Source of the DNA: Limnomonas spitsbergensis | Taxonomy: Eukaryota > Chlorophyta > Chlorophyceae > Chlamydomonadales | Length of the DNA: 64,000 nt | Direction: 5' to 3' | NCBI GenBank assembly: GCA_037349105.1 | Contig: JAYJMM010000102.1 | Span: 1,860,001 to 1,924,000 of the forward strand | Shown: positions 32,242 to 42,623 of the stretch, piece by piece | Layout: each line of letters starts with the position of its first letter | Numbering within the stretch: position 1 is the stretch's first letter | Program-made: the position numbers and the translations under genes | The notes under the pieces: model-generated | What the model was told of the DNA's origin: nothing | The model's database searches: none | What the model saw: the letters and a program-made list of their open reading frames with translations, nothing else

Positions 32242-33889
32242 TGCGGACAGCCGCTAGCCGGATGCGTTTAGGCAGATGATGCCTTAGACGCACCTGGGCG
32301 GCCATTCGGCGAGCACATTGCAACACGGCAGCCAGAGGCTCCTCTCAGCCTTGCATGGTCTTCCTCATACTTTTGCTTTTGTGCTGAATGACGCCCAAGA
32401 ACTTGAATTGCTGGACATGCCTTAGCACAACCCGATGTGGACCGAACATGTAGGACATGAACTTCACCAAGGGGGCCATATCTTATAACCCAACCTTCCA
32501 AACTGATTTCAAGCAACACAACACGATCAAGCATTCCCGCCCTGCCATCTATCAGGCTCCAGGATCTAAAGCCGCCCCATTAACCAAGGGTCCATCTAAT
32601 GGTGAAAGTGTGACTGCCCACACTCTCTCAGCTACTGTCGCATCTACCATTGGCCTGGTTTTTTATCCATGGCATAGGGTATTATAAGGTTAAGGGTATG
32701 AGAGTGGAAGGGTTAAGACTTCTGTGCTTTACTGTCTATAGCTATAGAGTCGAGGGTTTGGGGCCGAGGGATTGCTGAGGGTTTGGGGCTGAGGTTGGGG
32801 AGTCGGATTTGGGGTGTAGGGTTATTGCAAGGTCTGGGTGAAAGGGAGGGTTTTAGGCAAATGAGGGTTCATGTTGAGCTGAAATGTGGAGGGCCCGATG
32901 CCTCATAGGCATCATCGCCCGGTGGGCGGTAGCAGGGTACGAACGTCGATTGCCCAGCGGCACGGCGGCCCGCGTCTTGTTTATTCTGTGACGCTGCCCA
33001 GTCTACGTTCTTCCGTTCGCTGCTAGTCTCAATAATATGTCAGGAGTTGGTTCATGTTGCAGTGAGAGTGCCATTGAGATAGAGGTCATCCTAATCATGA
33101 AACTACATGAAACCCGGCAATTTGGGATTGGTTTGATTATTACAACGGGGGACCAACTGTTGAGCAGCTGGATGTGGGCCTCGTCTTCTGGATCGTGTCC
33201 ATACAGGATTCAACGTCATGGATCTCACATCTACACCGGATGCGTCACCACCCTTCTTGCGTCGACTCCCGCTTCAAGCCACAATTAACCTGTCAATCGC
33301 AAATCCCGTGGTCCTCAAATCACGCTGCGGAGTTAAATTTTTCTTATCTACTAGTTCACATCCACCGGATGCTTGCATAAGATCCAATCTGGCACACGCT
33401 CGTCCCGTTAAAAGTGAGTGAGTGGGTTGCGCTTCGATTTCGTTTGTCGTCCACTCGTTCTGCCTGCTGCTTGTCATCAACTCATCATGCATCCGCCCCA
33501 TCCCGCATTCCTGCACATGCATGGCATGCTGTCTCGCCTTCTCGCTGCCTGCAGACCCGAGCCCCAAACAAAACGACTTTTCTTCTACCTCGTCTCACCT
33601 CGACTGGTGCTGTGGCGTGCGGCGTGCCTGCCTCCACGATCCCGGCTGGGATCGTGACCGCAATCATTAACCGCACGCTCTCCCCAGTCCCCATGCGACT
33701 TCAAGCTCACAGTCACACTGCTCCTCCTACTGAAGCTGCTTGTAACCCTCATCGCCCTCTGGCCGATCCTCCGCCGGATGAGCGTCATGCTGTATGAGAG
33801 CCAGAGCAGCAGGTAAACCATGTCCACTGAAGTCGTTCATGCCTCACAGTCCATGCTGCATGTAATGCATGGTAGGTCATCTGGCCATG

Positions 33890-34170
33890 CAAACCCCCCT
33901 TCCCCTCCCCATGCGCCTCATGCTCACCCTTCCACCCTGCCCCACACTATGTGCCTCATGCCCATCTTCCAACCTGCCTCCCCTGCCTCACACAACACAC
34001 CTCATGCCCATCCTTCCGCCCGGCCCCCACCACCCTGCCCTATGTGCCTTAAGCTCACTTCTCAACCCGATCCCACCTTCCCAATCATACGCCCCATGCC
34101 CACCCATCCACCCTGCCCCACCTGTCCCATCCCATGCGTTTCATGCCAAATCTTCCAATCTGCCCGGGCC
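33890..34170. repeat. Degenerate C-rich tandem array, ~50-60 bp units
   Basis: The phrase CTCATGCCCATC..TTCCACCCTGCCCCAC recurs about five times with diverged spacing. Long open frames exist in two phases only because the array lacks stop codons. No gene is called. Confidence 0.6.
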
Positions 34171-34233
34171 CTGAACCCTCACCTCAGACATAAATATTAA
34201 TACAAACTTTGACCCAAGTATCATCATCGGATT

Positions 34234-34306
34234 GGGGTCTTAGCTCACATGGTAGAGCGCTTGCTTAGCATGCGAGAGGTAGGGGGATCGATGCCCTCAG
34301 ACTCCA
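34234..34306 (+). tRNA. tRNA-Ala (AGC)
   Basis: A full cloverleaf is visible. The acceptor GGGGTCT pairs with AGACTCC (one G-T pair) and the D-arm is TAGCTCACATGGTAGAGCG. The anticodon stem-loop CTTGC-TTAGCAT-GCGAG carries anticodon AGC, and the T-loop is GGGATCGATGCCC-like. The discriminator is A, CCA is not encoded and there is no intron. Box A (TAGCTCACATGG) and box B (GATCGATGC) are intact, so RNA polymerase III transcription is likely. Confidence 0.95.
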
Positions 34307-36106
34307 TTTGTGTGACTAGAAGGAATGATTTATTATAGTTTTACCGTCCCTCCCAACTGTAATAAGACCTGCATGTACGGAACATACTTGGAAACCCGAG
34401 GCAGTGTCCCATGTCGAGGAGGACACTATCTCCGACAATCCAGCACTGCTTATTTTAAGGCTGAGGCTGGAGTCCGTCTTCGTTACAGCTACCTCCTCGC
34501 CTATCTCCGGCCAAAGGCCCATGTGCGGGCTGCCATGCTACTTCGGCATGTGCTTGCAGGCCAGTCAAGGTCTGGCCTCAGTGGGGCCTTTAGTGGCCGC
34601 TGACATCCCATGGAGGGTGGGCACATAGCCGGAAGAAGGAACACTGCCTGTATCATCCATTCATCCCTCACAAACAGGCATGCGGTCACGTACCGGAATT
34701 AAGATTGTTTATGATGTGGGTGAGGGGCATGAAGTCATAGCATGAGCATGAGGCAGATGAGTTTGATCAGGATGCCGATGAGGGCAAGAAAGAACGAAAG
34801 CTACGCCCTATTGGGGCGGGAAGGTTAAGGAAACAGCGCAGCTTGGGGCTGTAGCCATATCCGCGCCGTTACCATGAGGCAAAAAGAAAGAAGCAACTTC
34901 CTCACGGTGGCTTTCTCTTATGGGTGTGCTTTGTTGGTCCAATGACAGGCTTTGTGGTGGAAGAATATTCGAGTCTGCGTCTGGTTTGCACTATGCTATG
35001 CAAGAGTTGTATTGAATGGACATGCATTTTCTGGGCGCACTAATTGAGGATATTGGTGAAGATGAGGAGGGGGAGGAGGCTGGGTAGGAGCCAAGAATTT
35101 CAGTTGCGCAGGCCGGACGCTCATGAGGGCCAGTAGTCCAGCACACTCCTGATGTTTTGTAGTATCGCATTGTTGGTGCTTTTCAGTATGCTTTTGTTGT
35201 TGTGGAGGGGAACTAGGAATTGCTGTGACATCAGTCTCTGCGATTCCTGATTAGTATGCTATTTGTAACTGCTGTTTCCTTCTCTCCCCTCACCCCCACA
35301 GGTCCCCTCCAGTGATGTTTTTAGTGTTTTTCAAAATGTATTGTTGAGTCCCGAAATTCCCTTAAAGCGCGCTGCAGGCGCGAAATGTTTTGCAATACTC
35401 CAAAAATTCCGCTTGCTATGGGATTTGTTCAGTATCGAGGGACAGCGCTCGGCTCGAAGTTCGATACTGTGTTTCAGTATGCGTCATACTCAGTAATGGC
35501 GAAAAAAGAAGTGGTCCCCTCGACCCCTGTTATACAATTTATCTGTTTCTGTCCCCTCAGCCCTCTTCTGTCTCTTTGAATTTAAAAATGCTGGCAGCCT
35601 GTAATGTTGCTGCTTTTTCTCACCCTCATGAACGGTTTTCAAAATCATTTCCTATTTCCATTCATACTGTATACCGTATTTAAATTGCCTTCCCTGCGGT
35701 ATAAATTAAATTTTCTTCATCACTGCCCTCGGGGTGCAGAATTGATCCCCCAATACTCGGTTTCTGAATAAAATCTGGCATTAGCATTTGTCAAATAATA
35801 TTTTAGTGCATCCCTTACACCCCTGAACAAGAGTTGTGAAGTGGCCAAGTAAGGCACATCTACAGTACATGCTAATTTCCAGCCTTAGCCTGTTTCCCTC
35901 ATCTGTTTCAACCCTATCCTTACCCTTACCACTGTTATGACCATTTGCATGCTCGTGATTGTTTTCATCCCCTGGCTTCCATCACTTCCAACCTTCCCAA
36001 TCTGTGATCCCATGTGTTGTCCTCATTCCCGTGTCCTCTCGTTTATGTCAGCAGCTGTGCCCCTGCCCCTGCCCCTATCACCCCTGCCACTGCCGCTATC
36101 ATCCCT

Positions 36107-36165
36107 GTGAGTTTAGGGTTTAGGGTAAAGGGTAAAGGGTAAAGGGTAAAGGGTAAAGGGTCGTG
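36107..36165 (+). repeat. Interstitial telomere-like heptamers
   Basis: Two units of TTTAGGG lead into five units of the variant TAAAGGG. TTTAGGG is the plant/green-algal telomere repeat. The run is internal, short and variant-bearing, so it is an interstitial tract and not a chromosome end. Confidence 0.75.
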
Positions 36166-36715
36166 AGACTGGCTGCTGCTGCTCGTGTGCGTACGCATCC
36201 TCATTATTACCATGTCGATTACCTGCAAGGCTACAAACCTGCATCTCATCAACTTGCTTGCCGATGTTTTCAGCTCAAGTATCCCCTCAAGGAAAGCTAG
36301 GCACTAGGCAGTCTGACAGGCAAAGGGCAGACCTGCCTCGGGCGGCATGTGCGCATGTGCTGAGCTGGCGGCCCGCTACAGCCTGATGGAGCCGCTGTAC
36401 CCTTGTACCTTCATGAGCCTTGGCACCATCTTCCTCCGTTTGAATCAAGCGACCCTTACAAGCGGCCGAGTCTTACCGACGTCCTTGGCAGCAGTGGGTG
36501 GGTCTTCTTGGTGAGGGGGGTGAGGGTTTAGGCTTGAGGGAGCTCCAGCTTCTTGTACATTGGTGTTACCTTCGTCCAGGGCGGTGGCGGAGGGGCCTTC
36601 AGGGTGAAAGGGTCAGGGAGCCTGCGGATGGGCGTCCATGGTCAGGGCTTAGAGGTGATTTGGGTGTGGGGGGTGGAGGGCCTTTGGCCCGTCTTGTATA
36701 TTGGTCACTTGGCCA

Positions 36716-36775
36716 CAGTTGGGCGCCCACGCGGCCGTGCTTTGAGCGGGCCCAGAGGTGTAACGTTTTTGTTTA
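36716..36775 (-). repeat. Short dispersed element, head fragment
   Basis: Read on the minus strand it gives the family head CTCTGGGCCCGCTCAAAGCA and GGCCGCGTGGGCGCCCAAC. The A/G-rich tail is missing. Confidence 0.55.
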
Positions 36776-37483
36776 TATAAATTGGCAGTTACGTGCCTTT
36801 TCCGCGCTCCCCGCAGATTGTCCACCAATGTGGATGCGCATGTGATTGCACCATCATGAACAAAGTCCGGCATTGTGACGGAACAGGGGCTGCACCATGA
36901 TCTGATACAGATAGAGGGCAACGGCCGGCAGCAGCCAGGCAAAATGCGTGACAAACGCTTTGGATGGTCAGGCTGCAGCATCGCTCGGATCCACTAAAGG
37001 AGTTTGGGTCATGTGTCCGGCTGGTTGCTTTTCAATGTTGCTCTTGGGTGAGAATGTGAGAAAGAGGTGGCATTTCTTTATACGGTGCTTCATCGTCTGT
37101 TCTGCATTGGGTTCATGCTCACGTTTATTTGATTCTTGGTTCAGTTCCTATGGGGGGGCTTGTTTTGGTTTTGTGTGTCATTTGTTGAAATATCGGTATG
37201 TATCGGCGTGGCTTTCTGTTCTCAACAATGCTCAAGGACAAAAAGGAATGCTTGGAGTTTTGTAATTTTCTGTATGAAAGGCTAGAGCTCCCTGGCTTCA
37301 GTTGCCAATTAATGACATTAGGAGGAGGACTAGGAAATGGGATTTTAGAAACTACACAAATACTCGAAGATCACCGTATGTTGATATCCGGTATGCGGTT
37401 GTTTACTTTCTTTACTAGCATTGTCAAAGAATGCACTATTGCTTCAGTTATGGAACCATGGAGGTCATGTCATAGTGCAGGTT

Positions 37484-37690
37484 ACTTACCAGAGATCTGT
37501 TTGGACTTCTTTTGGTTTTCCAGCCTTTTGTTTTGTCCCTTCACTTTATTTCCCCCTTTCTTTTGTCCTGCCCCCTTCTGTGTTTCGTTCCATCTTTCCT
37601 CCCAACTCTTTAGTTAGGCGCCCACGCGGCCGAGCCTTCCTTGAGCAGGGCCCAGGGGTGTGAAGTCATTGACTTACCAGAGACCTGTTA
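37484..37690 (-). mobile_element. Short dispersed element (169 bp) with flanking direct repeats
   Basis: The element (37503-37671) is the reverse complement of the copy at 31526-31695: GC-rich head GGCTCGGCCGCGTGGGCGCC and a purine-rich tail. It is bounded by near-identical 18-19 bp direct repeats, ACTTACCAGAGATCTGTT at 37484 and ACTTACCAGAGACCTGTT at 37672. This is what a target-site duplication left by target-primed retrotransposition looks like. The element is non-coding. Confidence 0.7.
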
Positions 37691-39496
37691 TCAATATTCG
37701 ACGACTGGCCTTCGTGACACACAACTCCGTGATGAATTACTCATTTTTCTTCACCGAGAAGGTGTGGTCATCCGTGTAAGGTTCGAAAATAAAGGGGGGG
37801 GGGAGGAGGGACACCAAGTACGCGTGACGAGACAAGCTTATCAGAGGCAGGGTGTTTCTTTCACACAGCCCGCCCCTGAGTGGTGCCCATGTTCACAACA
37901 ACAGGGACCGGTGACAGTAGGATTTCATCCTCGATAGTAAAATGCACTATGCGGCCTGGTTTGAAATGTGGCTAGGGGGCTGAAGACGGCCAGGCTCGTA
38001 CTATATGGGTGGATGTACCCTGAAAGACTGATGTTATATATTTAGGTCTTGATCCATTCGGCTCCAGAAATAAGGCGCATAGGAATAGATCACACACCCC
38101 GTTTTGGATACTAACAAAACAAAGCAAGACCAGCTTGTCCCCAATTCCCCACGTGGACCTTGATCAAGCTACCAATACCCGGAACCTCAGCACGATCAGT
38201 GGCCAGGTCAGTACAGAAAGAAGATTCCGGTACATTCATCAGTTCAATTAGCGACCTGGAGGCACGATTCACGAATGCCCGCTTCATCCAAATGTCAAAA
38301 GGTCCCAGAATTAGGGATCAATTCAAGGTGCAATCTCAATCGTAAGTAAAGCTTTTCGAATCCCCAATAGTCCACAGCTGCAACTGTGAAGTAAACCATT
38401 GGCTTCACAGGAGGGCCCATATGCTTAGCCACCCACTTGCTCGATCACCCAGCTATTACCAGATGTCCAAGTGACAGTTTTAGCTGGCTCTGTGAGCTTG
38501 CTTCGACCTAACATCAAGGCCCAAGACTTCTTCTGTTCGCTCTGACTCCATCTTTCCAGAAGGCGTTTTGGTGGATACACAGACAGACGCTAATTTCACA
38601 GTAACCCTCGAGAGTTCAAAGCCGCTCCAAGGGTTCACAGCTGCTCCGAGAGCTCGAAGCCGCTTCAAGGACGTTCCAAGCTTGGGCCGCCTACTTTGCA
38701 GCTTGATTGTCAGCCTGGAAACGGGCATGGGGCTTTAAACCACAACAGAAACACAATATTTCACAGCAATTCCTGGGAAGCTAGGCGGACAGCAATCTGA
38801 AACTTTTGGAGGTTTTCTGAATCGGCGAATCACCAGCGCCATGCCTTACAATCATGCGTTCCTGATACCGTATAAGATTTCGATAGCCCTAGACAGCGTC
38901 GTTTGCTGTGAAGTTTGAATATTGTTGTTCCCAGCACGTCACCATTCTTTCACCTTTCCGACTCATATTCCGGGTGGCAACCACTACAGCCCTTTTATGA
39001 CCAACACATGATAGGCCTTTGGATAGCGGTCCAATCAACAGACCATGCTGCATCAGGACTGCTTTGCATAAGGCCTGGATGTGGGTGAATTGCAGCTAGA
39101 GCGTGCTGAACATGACACTGGCCACATCCCCAATGGGCCGAGGTTCCTGAGATTCAAAGTGGCTGCTACCATGAGCTTGAATCATAACGTCTCCATCAAA
39201 GAACTAGGGTCCCACATACTCCCATGACCCCAAAGCGCGTGAGACCCAACACTGGTTGCCACCCTGCTGATGCCCTCTTTCAAGGACGCAACCCTTCGAT
39301 ATCGTCCACCACAACAACAAAACTATTTCGAAGCCCCTTTTTCTACTGTTACGGTATATATAACCTACGAAAGATGCTGAACGCATCGGCAGGTAAGCAT
39401 AGACGGAGAGAAAAAATACATCTTGGTTGAGCATCATCAAAGAAGTGAAGTTTTTAGGAAAACACAACCGTGCGCGCAATCCGCGCTGCGTGCCTG

Positions 39497-42391
39497 TCAG
39501 GCATATTGTATTGGCGTCCCACTCACAGATAAGTTGCGGGTCATCGTAGGGATGCGGACACGCAGGCCGTCCAACTCCTTGGATGCGATGATCTGGCAGC
39601 CAAGCCGCGACCTGCAGCAAGGTGCTTATTTAGTACGTGCCAGGGCACCTTCGGGGGGCCACCAGGCGGCCATTACTGTGGGCCAATTGGGACGAAAGCT
39701 TGACCGACCTACGGCCGGTGGCCAGGGCAGTAGGGCTTGCTGCAACAGGCCCCCACGGCCATAGGCCGTGATGTAGCAGAGTTGAAGCTGAAGCGTGTTA
39801 AAATAATCAGTGGACCTGCAGCAGTGAGGACATGTGCGTGTGTGCAAGAAGGACATGCGCGTATGTATGCAATGAGGACGTGCGCCTGTGAGCAGGTTGC
39901 AAACCTGGGGCTGAAGGATCGTTCCTCAGCCATGCGCATGGGGATGTAGATATAATGCATGGATTGCATGCGCATGACGACACAGGTCCCATGCATGCGC
40001 ATGTGGACACCAGTGTCATGCATGCACGTGGGGATGTAGGTCCCATGCATCGAAAGTGGCACCATTGACTGCCCCAGAGTGAAGGGGGCATTGAGGCAAG
40101 TGTTACGCCAGGAGTCCATACTCTACTATCAGCGCCAGGCAGGATCTGCGCAAGATAGAGTTATCAAGGTAAGGAGCCATTTTGCCCCAAAGGCAGTGTC
40201 ACATGGCCACAACTACATAACGATACTGGATTGTGATCAAGAGAGCGAGACATTACATCTTACTTCATTACCGTAGCCACATGATTGACGCCTTTTTGGT
40301 TTTAGGTGCTTAGGAATACCAGTTTTAACATATTGCGCTCAGTCAGCATGACTTTGGTAATGCAAAGCCTGTAAGCCAGGTCCAGCATATCGAGCATGGC
40401 GAATGAGTCGTGAGTCACGACTTCTGAATGGCACAGCCCAAATGCCAAGTTCCGCCTGACTTACGTATTGCACAGCCCAAAAGCCAGGTCCAGCATATCG
40501 AGCTCATCTTCAGAGGGCTCAGGGAGATTCTTGTAGTATTCTTCATTCTGTTAGGCAGAGGGGTTGCACAAATTCGCTGGATACAAGATCTATCAAGCAA
40601 AACGTCCCTGGTGATGATCTGGTATTTTCAGGGTGCTGCAGCAACAGTTAAGCTACCTTCTGGCCTGTGACCAGGGGGCCTGCTGCAACGAGCCCCACTA
40701 CTCGGGGCCACCGGCCGTAGGCCATTCCATACTTTGGTCTCCATCGGCCCAGGAATGTCCGCCCAGCGGCCTGCCAAGAGTGGTCAAGGTCAACCACATC
40801 AGCATTCCATTTATTGCGTGACATGCCACATTGGGTAGGCCGCCAGGCGGCCACCGGTGGGGACCATATTCAACCCGCTCTCGGCCAGTGGCCCAAGCAG
40901 CAGGGCATGCTGCGCCAAGCCTCCACGGTCTTAGGCTGTGATAAAGCTAAATGGCATGCCCTATTGCTAGGTCCTAGTTCAGAGGTAAGCTCTGGCTAAG
41001 CATTCATGCTGATCTTGGGCCGGTGGCTTCATGCTCGGTCAGGGGTTGGGTCAAAGATTATTTACCAGTGAGGGAAGATAACCATCCCTATCAGCTCGCT
41101 CCTTCTTCGAACTTAAGGAAAGTTTTAGCATTTGTCTACTCTCGTGACAGTCTCTCAGATTTGTAAGCGTAACTCAGCTTTTTCCCCTTCAAAATATGCA
41201 AATAATTAAAAAAGCCTGATATGTAAGAAAGTGTGTAAGGTGCTGTGCGAGGACCTGGGGCCTGGGGGCCAGCGGGCCCCGGTGGGAGTTTGGGGACAAG
41301 GCCCCCAAAGTTCAGAAACAATGTGTAGCAGAAACTAGAGATCTGTGTCCCACTTTTTATGGCCTAGAGATAATCACTGAGCGTAAGTGTCTACAATGTG
41401 CAAGGACTATTAAACCGTTTTACTACTACTGCCAAATGTAGATGTAGGCTTGACAGGACAGCACGACAGGAAAACGGCGCATCGTCATCAAATATATTGC
41501 CAGGCTGGGTGGCAGCAAAGCACCATGTGTACTCCCTACCAGGAAAACAAAGTCTGGAATCTGAAACTCTGACACCAGAGAACCCACCTCTACAATGACG
41601 TGACAAGTGGAACATGCCAATGAACATTCACAAGCACCTGAAGCATGGAAAGGAGGTTTAGGGATTGCCTTTGTGTGTTTATCTTGTGCACTTCAGCTTA
41701 TAACCGGATGCACGCAAAGGCCTTCAGCCGCAGGCATGGACAGCAGGGTCACATTTCAAGCAAAGGCATGTCCTGAAGTGGCCATTGTTTAAATAGCTGC
41801 GGTACTATACTACTATCATGCGCCCGCTGGGTTATACCATGTTCCAATGTTCCATGCGGAGTTATAGTTTCCCATGCAAGGTGGTGTATCATGCAGCATT
41901 GCAAGGGCAGCATGCTGTAATGCATGAGGCATCATTCAATGTCGTGATAGCGGTGCCTGGCCTTCATTTCAGACGACGGCCACTTTCACACTTTCACCTT
42001 CTAGGTCGACCTCGTTGTCATGCGCAATTTCTAACAAGTTCTTGCCGATTGGCGCTAGAACCGTGTGATCCTTGTTGTTTTTGTCAATGTACGTGATAAT
42101 TATCCTGTAAGAGAGGTTTCAGAGTTCAGAGGGCGTGATAGGCGAGAGGACACTACCAATAGTGGTTGCCATTGCATGGACTTACGAGTCCTCGGATTCT
42201 GAAGTCGATGCAGCGTCTCCGGAGGACACAGCACTCGTATGGAATCCATTTGAGCTAGGCCTAGCACGTTCCCCTGGGCATGAGTGCCGCAGAAGCCACG
42301 ACGAGCATTCTCGATATCCGGTCGGTTCTTGCTGGACAAGTCGCCTCAAATTCAAGCTATGTAAAATTACTCGAGCTTGCAGCATGATCAC
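39497..42391 (-). CDS. MFDX: Mitochondrial adrenodoxin-type [2Fe-2S] ferredoxin (5 exons found)
   Basis: Electron carrier of the mitochondrial Fe-S assembly pathway. Exons on the minus strand: 42391-42186, 42104-41998, 41637-41588, 40547-40465, 39611-39527, all in phase. Exon 1 is a mitochondrial presequence ([18 protein letters not shown], with GFHTSA near a likely cleavage site). The mature part has [26 protein letters not shown], the cluster ligands C-x5-C-x2-C in [16 protein letters not shown], then [13 protein letters not shown] and the fourth ligand in SRLGCQI, 37 residues after the third Cys. A non-standard Cys stands in AFGLCNTSRL where the family usually has Thr/Ser. After NLS at 39527 there is a perfect GTGAGT donor; if it is not used, translation ends at 39497 with [10 protein letters not shown] separate last exon (family C-termini usually continue VDGF..) was not found. 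The gene is divergent from the Gln-rich gene at 42624. Confidence 0.92.
39620..39790 (+). repeat. GC-rich dispersed family copy
   Basis: It contains GGGCCACCAGGCGGCC..., TTGACCGACCTACGGCCGGT and GGCTTGCTGCAACAGGCCCC followed by GATGTAGC. The same ordered phrases occur at 40650-40960, 50870-50945, 51340-51605 and 60400-60490, in both orientations. It is non-coding and of unknown type. Confidence 0.55.
40370..40500 (-). repeat. Copies of the ferredoxin exon 4 donor junction
   Basis: Exonic plus-strand AAGCCAGGTCCAGCATATCG (about 40480) recurs at 40374-40393. CACAGCCCAAA-plus-GCCA at about 40471 recurs at 40433. The segment encoding [10 protein letters not shown] is therefore duplicated just past its own donor, once fully and once partly. 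Confidence 0.8.
40650..40960 (+). repeat. GC-rich dispersed family, two adjacent copies
   Basis: GGGGCCACCGGCCGTAGGCC (about 40706) and GCCGCCAGGCGGCCACC (about 40838) with GTGGCCCAAGCAGCAGGGC match the family at 39620-39790. They lie in a ferredoxin intron. Confidence 0.5.
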
Positions 42392-42623
42392 AGCTGTTGC
42401 ATGCCCTGTTAAGCGCTGTGAGGTTAAGTGGTGTGCCCGCCTCCGTACTTTTGGTTGCTGCGTGGTGCAAGGCGAGTAGGTGACGTGGGCGTGGGCGCGG
42501 GTCCATCCACCTTCCCAGTGCCGTATTCACGAAGCCACGAATGTGTTTCGAATCTCTCATGCTTGCGCCCTTGAGACCACTACGCATTGCCAATTTTTCA
42601 TCGAGAACATAGCCGCACAAGCA
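42392..42623. promoter_or_regulatory. Divergent promoter region between ferredoxin and Gln-rich protein genes
   Basis: Only 232 bp separate the first Met of the ferredoxin (minus) and the ATG of the plus-strand gene, so the two probably share a bidirectional promoter. TGACGTGG at 42480 has the ACGT core recognised by plant/algal bZIP factors. That site is a suggestion from consensus only. Confidence 0.45.

Larger units (their letters stand above)
29178..34233. other. Gene-poor repeat-rich region
   Basis: No convincing host gene. The interval holds an inverted pair of short-element copies near 29860-30110, LINE-like 3'-end fragments (30409-30762 and 31765-32241, minus), short-element copies at 30755-30835 and 31526-31695, and a C-rich degenerate array at 33890-34170. 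Open frames of 60-127 codons at 33037, 33414 and 33585 overlap one another on both strands and show no recognised domain. Confidence 0.6.
34307..39496. other. Gene-poor region without assigned gene
   Basis: I find no gene I can name. There are short-element copies (36716-36775, 37503-37671) and a telomere-like run (36107-36165). Several modest open frames exist (37198-37617, 37641-37937, 38160-38345 plus; 38480-38728 minus) without recognisable domains. A minus-strand frame around 38345-38130 has protein-like composition and may be a decayed element. A final exon of the neighbouring ferredoxin could lie here, but none was identified. Confidence 0.5.

Noticed and set aside
33414..33827. Overlapping plus and minus frames of 69-127 codons
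   Set aside because: Competing frames on both strands, Ala/Pro/Thr-rich composition and no recognised family.
36107..36165. Chromosome end (telomere)
   Set aside because: The tract is short, variant-rich and flanked by ordinary sequence on both sides.
37198..37937. Two plus-strand frames of 139 and 98 codons as genes
   Set aside because: They run through the short dispersed element and its direct repeats, with no recognised domain and no splice-linked exons.
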